A stretch of 64,000 bases of DNA from contig NZ_CP015961.1 in the NCBI RefSeq assembly GCF_001659785.1, positions 310,001-374,000 on the forward strand. The letters run 5' to 3'. The DNA comes from Dietzia timorensis. Its GTDB lineage: Bacteria; Actinomycetota; Actinomycetes; Mycobacteriales; Mycobacteriaceae. The position numbers were made by a program, and so were the translations under genes. Under the pieces are notes generated by a model. It worked only from the letters and a program-made list of their open reading frames with translations. It had not been told where the DNA came from and searched no databases. Of the stretch, positions 34,875 to 43,567 are shown in pieces. Each line of letters opens with the position of its first letter. The first letter of the stretch is position 1.

Positions 34875-36544
34875 TCCTCGGCTCCCCGGTAGAGATCGGC
34901 GTGGTCGGTGCGTAGCGTCTTTTTGTCCAACTTGCCGACGCTGGTGCGCGGCAGCGCGTCGGCGAAGATGACGATGTCGGGCAGTTGCCACTTGGCGAAC
35001 TTGTCTTCCAACACGGCGTGGATGTCGTCGACGTCAAGATCGGCACCGTCTTCTTGGACGACGATCGCAACCGGGCGCTCTTGCCACTTGGGATGCTCGA
35101 TCCCCACCACGGCGGCTTCGCGGACCTGTGGGTGGGCGACGATCGCGTTTTCCATGTCGATCGAGGAGATCCATTCGCCGCCGCTTTTGACCACGTCCTT
35201 GATGCGGTCGGTCAGCTTGAGGTAGCCGTCGGGGCGGATCGTGCCGGCATCGCCGCTGCGCCACCACCCATCGGCGAACGCGCCGCCTTTGTCTTCCATC
35301 TTGTGGTAGCGCTCGATGATCCACGGGCCGCGCATGAGCACCTCGCCCTGGGAGACACCGTCGTGGGGTAGTTCGGTTCCGTCCGGTCCGACGACCTTGA
35401 TGTCGATCCCGTTGACCAGCAGACCCTGGGCCCGCTTGAGATCCCACTTCTCCTTCTCACTGAGCACGTCCCGCAGCGTGTGCTTCAGGCCTGCGTTGAC
35501 GGTGACCAGCGGAGTGGTCTCCGTGGCGCCGTAGGCGTGGATGATGTCGGCGCCGGTGAGGTCATGGAAGCCGCGCATGAGCGTGAGCGACGGTTCGGTC
35601 GCCCCGGACAGCAGACGGGCGCGGCTGAAGTCCGGGCGCGTCTTGAGTGTGCGGATGTAGTCGAGCATCGGCTCGAAGATCGCGGGGGCACCGTTGGCTA
35701 CGGTGACGGACTCGGAGATCATCGCGTCAACCAGCACAGAGGTGTCCTCGGCCGTATACCGTCCGGGCAGCACGACCTTGGCGGCCGAGTAGATGGCCGA
35801 CTGCGGCAGTCCCCAGCCCTGGCCGTGGAACATCGGGGTGATGACCATGACGGTGTCGTCGTCGCCCATCTTCAACTGCGCTGCCTCGGCAAGAGTGTGG
35901 AGGTAGATCCCGCGATGGGAGTAGTACACGCCCTTGGGGCGGCCGGTGGTGCCGGTGGTGTAGCACGCGCTGTACGCCGAGGTTTCGTCGATCATCGGCC
36001 AGTCGAAGGTCGATTCCGCGGCCGTCAGCGCGTCTTCCCAGTGGACGACCCCGGGCAGGGTGGTGGAGATCTCCGAGAGTGGCTTGTCCGTCATGACCAC
36101 CCAGGTCTTCACCCCGACGCCCTGCTCGACCAGCGCCTCGGCCACGGGCAGCAGGGACTCGTCGACCAGCACGATCGAGGCTTCGGCGTGGTCGGTGACA
36201 TAGGCCAGGTCCACCGGGGCGAGCCGCAGGTTCATCTGCAGCATCACCGATGCGATACCGGGAATCGCCCAGTACAGCTCCATATGGCGTTTGGAGTTCC
36301 AATCCAGGATTCCCACCACCGTTCCGGGGCCGGCCCCCAGCCCGGTGAGCGCGTGGGCTGACTTCCCGACCCGCTCGAACATGTCTGCGTAGGTGTAGCG
36401 GTCCCAGCCCCCGTCGATGGTGCGGAATACGATCTCCTGCTCGGGGTAGGTCCGGGCGGAGTGCCGCAGCAGGGTGGTGGTGTTGAGCTGGTAACTGTCA
36501 CCGTGTGTCGACGGCAGACCGGTGACGATGGGGTGGGACGTCAT
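34871..36544 (-). CDS. Fatty-acid/carboxylic-acid CoA ligase (copy 1, intact)
   Basis: 557 residues, ANL (AMP-binding) superfamily. ATP loop YTTGTTGRPKGVYYSH near residue 195, YGATETTPL near 330, WRSGDAGTIRPDGYLKLTDRIKD near 430 and the C-terminal catalytic Lys in TSVGKLDKKTL. It activates a carboxylic acid to its CoA thioester with ATP; the closest architectural match is the medium/long-chain FadD/AlkK-like branch. It is translationally coupled to the hydratase gene and lies 52 bases after the thiolase gene. Confidence 0.93.
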   Translation of the reverse strand: MTSHPIVTGLPSTHGDSYQLNTTTLLRHSARTYPEQEIVFRTIDGGWDRYTYADMFERVGKSAHALTGLGAGPGTVVGILDWNSKRHMELYWAIPGIASVMLQMNLRLAPVDLAYVTDHAEASIVLVDESLLPVAEALVEQGVGVKTWVVMTDKPLSEISTTLPGVVHWEDALTAAESTFDWPMIDETSAYSACYTTGTTGRPKGVYYSHRGIYLHTLAEAAQLKMGDDDTVMVITPMFHGQGWGLPQSAIYSAAKVVLPGRYTAEDTSVLVDAMISESVTVANGAPAIFEPMLDYIRTLKTRPDFSRARLLSGATEPSLTLMRGFHDLTGADIIHAYGATETTPLVTVNAGLKHTLRDVLSEKEKWDLKRAQGLLVNGIDIKVVGPDGTELPHDGVSQGEVLMRGPWIIERYHKMEDKGGAFADGWWRSGDAGTIRPDGYLKLTDRIKDVVKSGGEWISSIDMENAIVAHPQVREAAVVGIEHPKWQERPVAIVVQEDGADLDVDDIHAVLEDKFAKWQLPDIVIFADALPRTSVGKLDKKTLRTDHADLYRGAEE

Positions 36545-36596
36545 GTTGGTGCTCCTGAAGTGGGGTTGGGACGGTGGCTGGGACGGAGGGGGCTCG

Positions 36597-37802
36597 TCAG
36601 AGGCGTTCGATGATGGTGGTGTTAGCGGTGCCGTGGGCTTCGCAGATGGTCTGTAGCCCGTATCGGCTGCCGGTGCGTTCGAGTTCGGTCAGCAGGTCCG
36701 TCATCATGCGGGCGCCGGTGGATCCGAGGGGGTGGCCGACAGCCACCGAGCCGCCGTTGACGTTGAGTTTGTCGTCGGGGACGCCGAACTCTTTTTGGAA
36801 CATCAGCGGTACTCCCGCGAACGCTTCGTTGACCTCGAACAGGTCGATATCGTCCACCGTGAGCCCCGACCGGTCCAGGGCCTTGCGGGTGGACTCGAGG
36901 ATTGCGGTGAACTGGATGATCGGATCGGCCGCGGCGACCGCGTGGACCACGAAGCGGGCGCGGGGGGTGAGCCCGTGGGCCTCGGCGAACTCGCGGTCGG
37001 CGATGAGTAGTGCGGCGGCGCCGTCGCTGAGCTGGGAGGAGTTGGCTGCGGTGGTCTTGCCGTCTTCGGCGAACACCGCCCGCAGGGACGCCATCTTCTC
37101 TGGGTCGAGCTCGGCCCGGATCCCCTCATCCGCGGTCACGGGCTCGCTGGAGTCATCGAGCGGGTCGCGGCGCAGCGGAACCAGCTGGGTCTCGAAGCGG
37201 CCGTCGCGGGTGGCAGCCAGCGCCCGCTCGTGGCTCCGGCGGCTGAAGGCGTCGAGTTCCTCCCGGCTGAGGTCGAAGCGGGTGTTCATCAGCTCACTGG
37301 ACGGGCCTTGAACCAGCAGTCCGCCGTCGTAGCGGGCCAGTTCGCGGGGGGAGTATTGCGGGCCTAGCGGGGCGCCGGGTTGTAATGAGGATGGCAGCGC
37401 CACCTGTGACATCGACTCCACGCCGCATGCGATGGCGAGGTCGTAGGACCCCGCCTCCACACCGTGGGCGGCAAATGCGACAGCTTGCTGCCCCGAGCCG
37501 CACTGTCGGTCCACGGTCACGGCCGGCACCGAATCGGGCAGGCCGGAGGAGAGCACCGCATGGCGAGCGATGTTGGAGCTCTGCTGGTCGTGCGTCATCA
37601 CACAGCCAGCGATCACGTCGTCGATTTTCTCCGGCGCCACATCACTGCGGCGAACCAGTTCACTGAGGGTGGCCCCCAGCAGATCGGCGGGATGCCAGGC
37701 GGCCAGCGCCCCGCCGCGCTTGCCGACCGGGGTCCGGACGGCATCGACGATCACGGCCTCGCGGGTGGCTCGGGAACTACGGGGCTGGGGGGAGTCGGTC
37801 AT
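36597..37802 (-). CDS. Thiolase, acetyl-CoA C-acyltransferase (copy 1, intact)
   Basis: 401 residues from the ATG at 37802. N-terminal AVIVDAVRTPVGKRGG; nucleophile Cys101 in VDRQCGSGQQAVAFAA; VNEAFAG near residue 327; GHPLGSTGARM near 360 with the catalytic His; and a final Cys in ICEAHGTANTTI, a variant of the usual CGGGGMG motif. It cleaves 3-ketoacyl-CoA thiolytically (or the reverse). It lies between the CoA transferase and ligase genes in the operon. Confidence 0.94.
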   Translation of the reverse strand: MTDSPQPRSSRATREAVIVDAVRTPVGKRGGALAAWHPADLLGATLSELVRRSDVAPEKIDDVIAGCVMTHDQQSSNIARHAVLSSGLPDSVPAVTVDRQCGSGQQAVAFAAHGVEAGSYDLAIACGVESMSQVALPSSLQPGAPLGPQYSPRELARYDGGLLVQGPSSELMNTRFDLSREELDAFSRRSHERALAATRDGRFETQLVPLRRDPLDDSSEPVTADEGIRAELDPEKMASLRAVFAEDGKTTAANSSQLSDGAAALLIADREFAEAHGLTPRARFVVHAVAAADPIIQFTAILESTRKALDRSGLTVDDIDLFEVNEAFAGVPLMFQKEFGVPDDKLNVNGGSVAVGHPLGSTGARMMTDLLTELERTGSRYGLQTICEAHGTANTTIIERL

Positions 37803-37825
37803 GACTGGGTCCTTCCTCAAGGTGG

Positions 37826-38713
37826 TCAGGTGGTGGGCGCCGTGGGCGCGTGAGTGGTCTGCGCTGTGGCCGGGTGGGCATCGCGAACGGCGGTGAGCGG
37901 GATGTCGTGGCGCGCGGCCAGATCCTCCCAGTGGGCCGTGGTGTGCGCGGCGAAGGCGCGGGTGTAGGCGGCGGATGTGCCGTCGCAATCGAGTACTTCT
38001 CTGGTGCGGGCCTCGAAGTGCGGTTCGAGTGCCCCCAGGGCGATGTGGCCGTCGGCGGTGGCATAGATGTTGTAGGAGGGCAGAGCCCCGCCCAGTGGTG
38101 CTCCATTGCCAAACAGGCCGTGCCGGAGGGCAGCCGCGGAGTCGTACGCGGCCGCGTCGAGAGTGATGCGTTGATGTCCGCCGGAGTCGTGCTGTCCCCG
38201 GGCCAGCAGCAGGGCCAGGGCGGCCGAGATGGCCCGCTCCCCACCGACGGTGTCGGCGACCGGGACCAGCGGCAGGTGCGGCGGCCGGATGGTGCCGTAT
38301 CTCGCCTGATATGTCAGGTCGTGGCCCGCGACCTCCTCGTCGGCGCCGTCGTAGCCCACGATCTCCACATGGCACAACCGCGGGTAGCGGTCGCTGAGAT
38401 CGCCGAGGCCGAGTCGGCAGAACGCTGACGGGCGCATGGCGGTCACCAACACGTCCGCCGTATCGAGCAGCCTGGTCAGCTCCTCCAGGCCGCTACGACT
38501 TTTGAGGTCGGCCCGACGAACCTCCACTCCCTGTGTCAGTTCTGCGTACCAGGAGGGCGCGGCCACGGCCAAGGCGTCACCCACCGGCGGCTCCACTTTG
38601 ATCACCGCTGCGCCGAGGTCACGAAGGCCTGCCACGGCCAGCGGACCGGGCAGGTTGGTAGCCAAAGAGACGACCTGTATGCCGGCCAGGGGTCGGAGCG
38701 ATCTGGGACTCAT
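37826..38713 (-). CDS. CaiB/BaiF-type (family III) CoA transferase, short form (copy 1)
   Basis: 295 residues, about 100 shorter than typical family III CoA transferases. It retains the N-terminal LAGIQVVSLATNLPGPLAVAGLRDLGAAVIKVEPPVGD and the catalytic Asp in AGHDLTYQARYG near residue 127, and ends after a partial small domain (ALEPHFEARTREVL). It moves CoA between acyl donors and acceptors; close relatives include alpha-methylacyl-CoA racemases, which are an alternative. First gene of the minus-strand operon, divergent from tetR, with the dyad 38722-38757 immediately upstream of its ATG. Confidence 0.85.
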   Translation of the reverse strand: MSPRSLRPLAGIQVVSLATNLPGPLAVAGLRDLGAAVIKVEPPVGDALAVAAPSWYAELTQGVEVRRADLKSRSGLEELTRLLDTADVLVTAMRPSAFCRLGLGDLSDRYPRLCHVEIVGYDGADEEVAGHDLTYQARYGTIRPPHLPLVPVADTVGGERAISAALALLLARGQHDSGGHQRITLDAAAYDSAAALRHGLFGNGAPLGGALPSYNIYATADGHIALGALEPHFEARTREVLDCDGTSAAYTRAFAAHTTAHWEDLAARHDIPLTAVRDAHPATAQTTHAPTAPTT

Positions 38714-38721
38714 TTCAGCGA

Positions 38722-38757
38722 CTATACAAGTAGTCAGTAAACTTAGCCACTGTATAG
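38722..38757 (+). promoter_or_regulatory. Putative TetR operator between the divergent genes (copy 1)
   Basis: CTATACA (38722-38728) and TGTATAG (38751-38757) form a perfect inverted repeat spaced by 22 bases in an AT-richer 98-base intergenic region, 9 bases upstream of the CoA transferase start. It is well placed for autoregulation of tetR and repression of the operon. An identical dyad is present in the second copy at 55595-55630. Confidence 0.6.
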
Positions 38758-38811
38758 CTTTAGCGATTGGCGCGTCCCCGTAGACTCGTTTGTCGACCGA
38801 AGGGAGACCGC

Positions 38812-39450
38812 GTGGACCGCCCCGCCCAGCACTCCGGCGACCAAGATCTCACCGCCAAAGCGCGAATCCGCAACGCCGCTCTCGAGCTTTACGCGGCCAA
38901 CGGCGAGGACCGCACACCGATGCGGGCGGTCGCGGCCGCCGCCGGGGTTACCGTAGGGCTGGTGGTCCATCACTACGGGTCCAAAGACGGCCTCCGCGAG
39001 GCCGTGGAGCAGATCGTCGTGGAGCGTTTTGCGTCGGCCCTTGCTTCGGCGCCGACCGACGGGGCCGGCGAAGAAATCGCTCGCGTCCGGAATGAATCCG
39101 TCGCGGAAATGCTGGTCAGAAACCCGGAGGTGGTCAACTATCTCCGCCGGGCGCTACTCGAACCCGGTGGTCAGCGGGGGCAACTGCTGGAGCGGCTCAC
39201 CGAACTTACCCACCGGGAGGTCGTTGCGATGCGCGAGACCGGCGCGGCCTCGCGGGGTCGCGCCGACTCCGTCCAGGTGGTCGACGTGATCATCAACCAG
39301 ATGGGCCGGCTGTTCCTGCAGCCGCTGGTGGATGCCGTCTGGACCCACCTCGGGACCTTTACCCACACCGAGGGGCGCAGCAAGCCCGAGCTCGGCGTGA
39401 GCGTGTCCGGGGGAGGAGCTGTCGATCGTTCCCACGGGTCAGCCACCTGA
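38812..39450 (+). CDS. TetR-family transcriptional regulator (copy 1)
   Basis: 212 residues from the GTG at 38812, preceded by AGGGAGA; a TTG at 38767 is in frame but lacks a good ribosome binding site. The N-terminal TetR HTH is clear: KARIRNAALELYAANGEDRTPMRAVAAAAGVTVGLVVHHYGSKDGL. The C-terminal ligand domain resembles TetR_C_33-type regulators. It is divergent from the six-gene operon and followed 115 bases later by an acyl-CoA synthetase gene. A CoA thioester or acid inducer is likely but not demonstrable. Confidence 0.92.
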   Translation: MDRPAQHSGDQDLTAKARIRNAALELYAANGEDRTPMRAVAAAAGVTVGLVVHHYGSKDGLREAVEQIVVERFASALASAPTDGAGEEIARVRNESVAEMLVRNPEVVNYLRRALLEPGGQRGQLLERLTELTHREVVAMRETGAASRGRADSVQVVDVIINQMGRLFLQPLVDAVWTHLGTFTHTEGRSKPELGVSVSGGGAVDRSHGSAT

Positions 39451-39565
39451 CTCGAGTTTCACTTTCACTGAACATCTGTACAAGCATCACGCTGGCGGTT
39501 ACTGTTCCTGCTGTGTCCGGGGTCACATATCCGATCCCGGAGTCTTCAACACCTCAGGAGTCACC

Positions 39566-41101
39566 ATGGCCACTCTCGGAGGCGCCCTCGCGCTCAATGC
39601 CCGCCGGCACCCGGACAAGACCGCACTGATCTTCGGCGAGAGCACCTACTCGTACGAGCAGCTCGCGGCCCGGATCAATCAGTATGCGCACGCGTTGGCG
39701 TCGCTCGGAGTCGGCAAGGGCGACAGGGTGGCACTGCTGAGTCCGAACTCCGACGCGTACATCCTGGGCCTGTACGGAGCGTTCCGACTGGGGGCCATTG
39801 CCGTGCCTCTCAACCCTCGCGTGCCGGCCCGCGAACTTCGCTACCTGCTCGAGGACTCCGGTGCGACGGTGCTGCTGTACTCCGAGGGGCTCGCGGTGGT
39901 GGTGGCCGGCCTCGACGAACTCGATCCGCTGCCGTCCGCGCCGCAAAGTCTGGTGCTGGACGAGCCCGCCGCGCAGGGCATCGCGCGGCTCGCAGACACC
40001 ATGCCGACCACCGCGCCGGAAGTGGAGGTCATCGAGGACGACGACTGCATTATCCTCTACACCTCGGGCACGACCGGGCGTCCCAAGGGAGCGGTGTTCG
40101 ACCATCACCGCATGCTGTGGGTGGGGAACTCGGTTTCCGCACTCGGTATGAATATCTTCGACCGGAATCTGCACGTCGCGCCGATGTACCACTGCGCGGA
40201 GCTGGTCCTGTTCGTTATGTCAGGGTTCAGCCTGGGCACCACTCACGTGGTGCTGCCAGCGTTCGAGCCCAAGGCGGTCCTGGATGCGCTGGAGAAGCAC
40301 CGCATCACCGTGTTCCTGGGCGTGCCCACCATGTACCAGATGCTGCTGCAGCACCCCGAGCTCGGCACGCGCGATCTGTCCGCGTGGCGGCTGGGCTTCT
40401 TCGGCGCCGCACCAATGCCGCCGAGCGCGGCGACCAGCTTGCTCGCCACCCTGCCGCACGTGCAGTTCTTCCAGCTGTGCGGCCAAACCGAAGGCGGCCC
40501 GACCGGCATCTTCCTCACTCCGGACGAAGTACGCGCCCGCCCAGATGCCACCGGACGGGCGTCCATCACTAACGCCGAGACGCGGATCGTCGACGACGAG
40601 GGCAACGACACCGCGGTCGGCGAGCCCGGGGAGATCATTTACCGAGGCGAGACCATCATGAAGGGCTACTGGAACAAGCCCGAGGCCACCGCCGATGCGC
40701 TCCGCGACGGCTGGCTGCACAGCGGCGACGTGGCGGTCCGGGACGCCGACGGGTTTATCACGATCGTTGATCGGATGAAGGACATGATCATCACGGGCGG
40801 GCGCAACGTGTACTCGGTGGAGGTCGAACAGGCCCTCGCCGGCCACCCGGACGTGGCCGATGTGGCGGTCGTCGGGCGGCCGGACGAGATGTTCGGGGAG
40901 AGCCTCATCGCCGTCGTCACCCCGGTCGAGGGCCGCGAGGTCACCTTGGAGTTGCTCCGCGAGTACGGATCCCAGTTCATTGCGGGTTACAAGCTTCCGC
41001 GCGAGCTCATCACCCGGCCCATTCCCCGTAACCCCTCGGGGAAGATTCTCAAGCACGTGCTGCGTGATGCAATCACGGAAGGCACAGTCGCCACCAGCTA
41101 A
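39566..41101 (+). CDS. Acyl-CoA synthetase (copy 1, intact)
   Basis: 511 residues, ANL superfamily. LYTSGTTGRPKGAVFDH near residue 165, QLCGQTEGGPTG near 300, WLHSGDVAVRDADGFITIVDRMKDMIITGGRNVYSVEVE near 385-420 and the catalytic Lys in NPSGKILKHVLRD near 495. It forms acyl-CoA from a carboxylic acid. It is transcribed with tetR and provides a second activating enzyme beside the minus-strand ligase, perhaps for a related acid. Its ATG follows CAGGAG. The last 18 codons are unique to this copy. Confidence 0.94.
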   Translation: MATLGGALALNARRHPDKTALIFGESTYSYEQLAARINQYAHALASLGVGKGDRVALLSPNSDAYILGLYGAFRLGAIAVPLNPRVPARELRYLLEDSGATVLLYSEGLAVVVAGLDELDPLPSAPQSLVLDEPAAQGIARLADTMPTTAPEVEVIEDDDCIILYTSGTTGRPKGAVFDHHRMLWVGNSVSALGMNIFDRNLHVAPMYHCAELVLFVMSGFSLGTTHVVLPAFEPKAVLDALEKHRITVFLGVPTMYQMLLQHPELGTRDLSAWRLGFFGAAPMPPSAATSLLATLPHVQFFQLCGQTEGGPTGIFLTPDEVRARPDATGRASITNAETRIVDDEGNDTAVGEPGEIIYRGETIMKGYWNKPEATADALRDGWLHSGDVAVRDADGFITIVDRMKDMIITGGRNVYSVEVEQALAGHPDVADVAVVGRPDEMFGESLIAVVTPVEGREVTLELLREYGSQFIAGYKLPRELITRPIPRNPSGKILKHVLRDAITEGTVATS

Positions 41102-41322
41102 CAATCGGATAGCTCGTTAGGCTCCTCTACCAAGCCACCTGCCATTTGGCCCGCTCTGGGAGAGGTCGAGTTCGCGGGATACTCGGCGTCGCCTACTTGT
41201 CATAACGTAAGTTATCGGCGGTAACTTAATGGGAGTGTGTGCAGCTGCATTTACTGTTGATTACCTGCGATAACGTGTTTTCTGGTGGACGCTCAGGGGG
41301 CTCGTGCAGCGAGGGTGTCTGG

Positions 41323-42048
41323 TTACGGGCGTTGGGTGAGGATGGTGCTGGCTTCTTCCATCTGTCGGACCCACTGTGCGGTTGCGGTGGAGCGCAGCTC
41401 GACGAGATCAAGCATCCGCGCGAGGTCGTCGGAGAGGTCTCGGGCGAAGATCGGTTCGTGGTGGGCGATACGGTTCCGCAGTTTCCGGATGACCTCCAGG
41501 TCGTCGCGGACCTGCTTGCGAAGCTCTTTGGCGGTTTTCCCGGCGGTATTGGGAAATAGTGACAGGATTTGGTGGTGCCAGATCCGCTCATCGTGGCGAG
41601 CGGTGAACATGGCCTGCCAGAACGAGAGTTTCAACTCTGCGACCACTTTCCCGGTGGTCTGTTCGCGACTGCGGGTTTGGATTAGGTCACGTTGCGGGTT
41701 GTAGATGTGCCCTTTGGGTGAGGGGAGACTCTGCTGGAAAGTCTGGTTCCACGGCCATTTGGGCCCGTACACGGCGGTAATTGCCTCGTCGACCGCATTG
41801 CGTGTGGAGATCTCGGCGAAATGCGAGGGCAGCATCAGTGCGGCGGCGATGCGCGCGTTCCAGCCGTAGAGCGCCATGGCCTGGGCGGTATCCCCGCCGG
41901 CCGCCGAGATGTAGGTGTTTGCCCGAGGGGTACTCAGCACAGCCTGGATGGCTGCGGTATCAGTGGGCTTGGCGGCGGCACTCTGAGAACGTACACTTGG
42001 AGTTACTAGCCGTGGGACTTGCGGGCGTAAGCCTCCCCCTGCGGACAT
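41323..42048 (-). CDS. Abi-like HEPN-domain protein
   Basis: 241 residues as read from the ATG at 42048; that start follows a hairpin and lacks a ribosome binding site, so a downstream start is possible (the conserved part begins near AAIQAVLSTPRANTYISAAGGD). It matches the Abi_2-like family: ALYGWNARIAAALMLPSHFAEISTRNAVDEAI, then FWQAMFTARHDERIWHH and IRKLRNRIAHHEPIF. RNRIAH is the Rx4H catalytic motif of HEPN ribonucleases. Family members act in abortive infection or as toxins by cutting RNA; activity here is inferred. No antitoxin gene is evident next to it. Confidence 0.82.
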   Translation of the reverse strand: MSAGGGLRPQVPRLVTPSVRSQSAAAKPTDTAAIQAVLSTPRANTYISAAGGDTAQAMALYGWNARIAAALMLPSHFAEISTRNAVDEAITAVYGPKWPWNQTFQQSLPSPKGHIYNPQRDLIQTRSREQTTGKVVAELKLSFWQAMFTARHDERIWHHQILSLFPNTAGKTAKELRKQVRDDLEVIRKLRNRIAHHEPIFARDLSDDLARMLDLVELRSTATAQWVRQMEEASTILTQRP

Positions 42049-42054
42049 AGGAAT

Positions 42055-42091
42055 AAAGGAAGGGATCTCGCCGAGCGAGGTCCCTTCCTTT
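42055..42091 (-). terminator. Hairpin terminator just upstream of the Abi-like gene
   Basis: A 17-base stem, AAAGGAAGGGATCTCGC / GCGAGGTCCCTTCCTTT with one mismatch and a 3-base loop. On the minus strand it is followed by ATTCC. It would stop transcription arriving from the right, or attenuate the Abi-like gene, whose nominal ATG is only 7 bases beyond it. Confidence 0.7.
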
Positions 42092-42408
42092 CTGTGTCTG
42101 GGTTACTGCATCGGCGTTGTCGCTGGCCAGGGCTGGCGCAACCGGAAGGTACAGGTGTGCGCTGGCGACAAGTCTCTCCCGTGTGGCGGTGTACGCCGTA
42201 TGGGGTCGGCGATGATGTGCCGCCAGCTGTCGATGCCACGTCGGCGTCCGTGCTGGAGGGCTACAACCGCGCCGTCGGAGGGCGCCGGGCCCACGCGTCG
42301 CTCGTGACCCCATCTGGCTCGACGGTAGGAGTGCCGGCTCCGACGGCCATCCCTGCCCATGGTCGCCGCGCCACGCCTGGTGCGGACTATCCGTCGAGCG
42401 CGGAATCG

Positions 42409-42450
42409 GGTAACGTCGGTAACGCCACACGTTACCGGTTACCCGTTACC
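42409..42450 (+). promoter_or_regulatory. GGTAAC/GTTACC operator array upstream of the KfrA-like gene
   Basis: Two GGTAAC copies (42409-42414, 42418-42423) face three GTTACC copies (42431-42436, 42438-42443, 42445-42450) in 42 bases, ending 18 bases before the ATG of the KfrA-like gene. This layout of tandem and inverted sites is what an autoregulating KfrA-type DNA-binding protein would occupy. Related GGTAAC and GATAAC words also occur around 41206-41275. Confidence 0.8.
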
Positions 42451-42468
42451 GCTACTTGGGGAGTTGTC

Positions 42469-43029
42469 ATGTCGTCGTCGGAGAAGATCGCTCACGCCTA
42501 CGGCGTACTCGTCGCGCGCGGGGACAAGGTCACCGTGCGGGCGGTGCAGAAACAGGCGGGGGTGCGGATCGGCGAGGTAGCGGCGTGGATGCGCGAGCAC
42601 GCCACGGGCGCAGCAAGCGAGGTTCCCGAGGCCCCGGACTTGTCTGAGCCGATGTCGGCGATGGTGGCCTCGGTGTGGGCGGCGGCGTGGAAGCGCGCCG
42701 CCGAGCAGGCAGACGAGGCCACCGCGGTGGCGCTCGATGCCGCGCGCGCCGGCGAGGCCGACGCCCTCGCCGCGGTGGAGATAGCCACCGCGCAACAAGC
42801 AGACGCCGACGCGGCCCGAGATGAGGCGGTCCGGGACGCCGAGCAGCTGCGCACCGAGCTGGCCCAGGTCCGCCAGCAACTCGAGACGATGCAGCGCCAG
42901 GCAGAGCAGGCGCGAGCCCTGGCGGAGGAGGCTGACCGCGCCCGGGTGCGGGCCGAGGCCACCTCGGACACCTTGCGTGAACTGCTGGACGCGTTTCGTT
43001 CCTCCGGGCAGGCCGACGAGGACAAGTAG
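42469..43029 (+). CDS. KfrA-like plasmid DNA-binding coiled-coil protein
   Basis: 186 residues from the ATG at 42469 (GGGGAG upstream). Residues 1-60 resemble the KfrA N-terminal DNA-binding domain (KIAHAYGVLVARGDKVTVRAVQKQAGVRIGEVAAWMRE). Residues about 70-175 are a long Ala/Glu/Gln/Arg coiled coil. KfrA proteins bind repeats in their own promoter and aid plasmid segregation. The operator array just upstream supports this. It suggests that the 41-45 kb stretch derives from a plasmid. Confidence 0.8.
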   Translation: MSSSEKIAHAYGVLVARGDKVTVRAVQKQAGVRIGEVAAWMREHATGAASEVPEAPDLSEPMSAMVASVWAAAWKRAAEQADEATAVALDAARAGEADALAAVEIATAQQADADAARDEAVRDAEQLRTELAQVRQQLETMQRQAEQARALAEEADRARVRAEATSDTLRELLDAFRSSGQADEDK

Positions 43030-43168
43030 CGATCCGCACCGTGGTGGCCTTGTCGTGTCGGACCGGGCGAGCACACTGACAAAGCAGGACAGGCAATGAA
43101 CAAGCGGCCCGGACTTCCGTCAGGTGCGGTCGGGCCGTAACGGGACGAACGCCAACACGGGGGGCGTC

Positions 43169-43492
43169 ATGTGGGATCTGCAGACCGCGGTACAGGCCGT
43201 GGTGGTGGTCGCTGTGGCCTCGGTTTTGGTGCCGCCGCTGGCGCGCGGCATCGGAGGCATCTGCGCCGTGATCGGCTTCTGTGGGGTGACCCAGTCGAGC
43301 TCCTGGGCGCCGACGGTGATGGCGTTGGGGATGGTGGCGTGGTTTGTCGGGCACTGGTCGTTCGCCGTGCGCCACGATGTGCATTACCGGTCCCGTCTGG
43401 CGCTGGTGGTGATCGACAAGACGCCACTGCGGTGGGCGATTCCGCGCTACTGGCAGCTGCGCCGCCAAAGACGCATCGCGGAAGCCCGCTGA
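43169..43492 (+). CDS. Small membrane protein, unknown function
   Basis: 107 residues from the ATG at 43169. Hydrophobic segments at about 8-28 (VQAVVVVAVASVLVPPLA), 30-48 and 52-70 precede a basic cytoplasmic tail (WQLRRQRRIAEAR). GGGGGGC precedes the start. It follows the KfrA-like gene by 139 bases and ends at a strong terminator. Comparable short membrane proteins are frequent on actinobacterial plasmids; no function is assigned. Confidence 0.6.
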   Translation: MWDLQTAVQAVVVVAVASVLVPPLARGIGGICAVIGFCGVTQSSSWAPTVMALGMVAWFVGHWSFAVRHDVHYRSRLALVVIDKTPLRWAIPRYWQLRRQRRIAEAR

Positions 43493-43510
43493 CACTCCCA
43501 CCCGACCGAA

Positions 43511-43549
43511 ACAGCAATGGCCCCACCGCTTCGGTGGGGCCATTGCTGT
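43511..43549 (+). terminator. Bidirectional rho-independent terminator
   Basis: Perfect 18-bp inverted repeat (43511-43528 and 43532-43549; arms begin ACAGCAATGG and end CCATTGCTGT) with a 3-base loop, lying between the convergent membrane protein and HNH genes. It can serve both. Confidence 0.9.
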
Positions 43550-43567
43550 AGGTGTTTGGAGACGATT

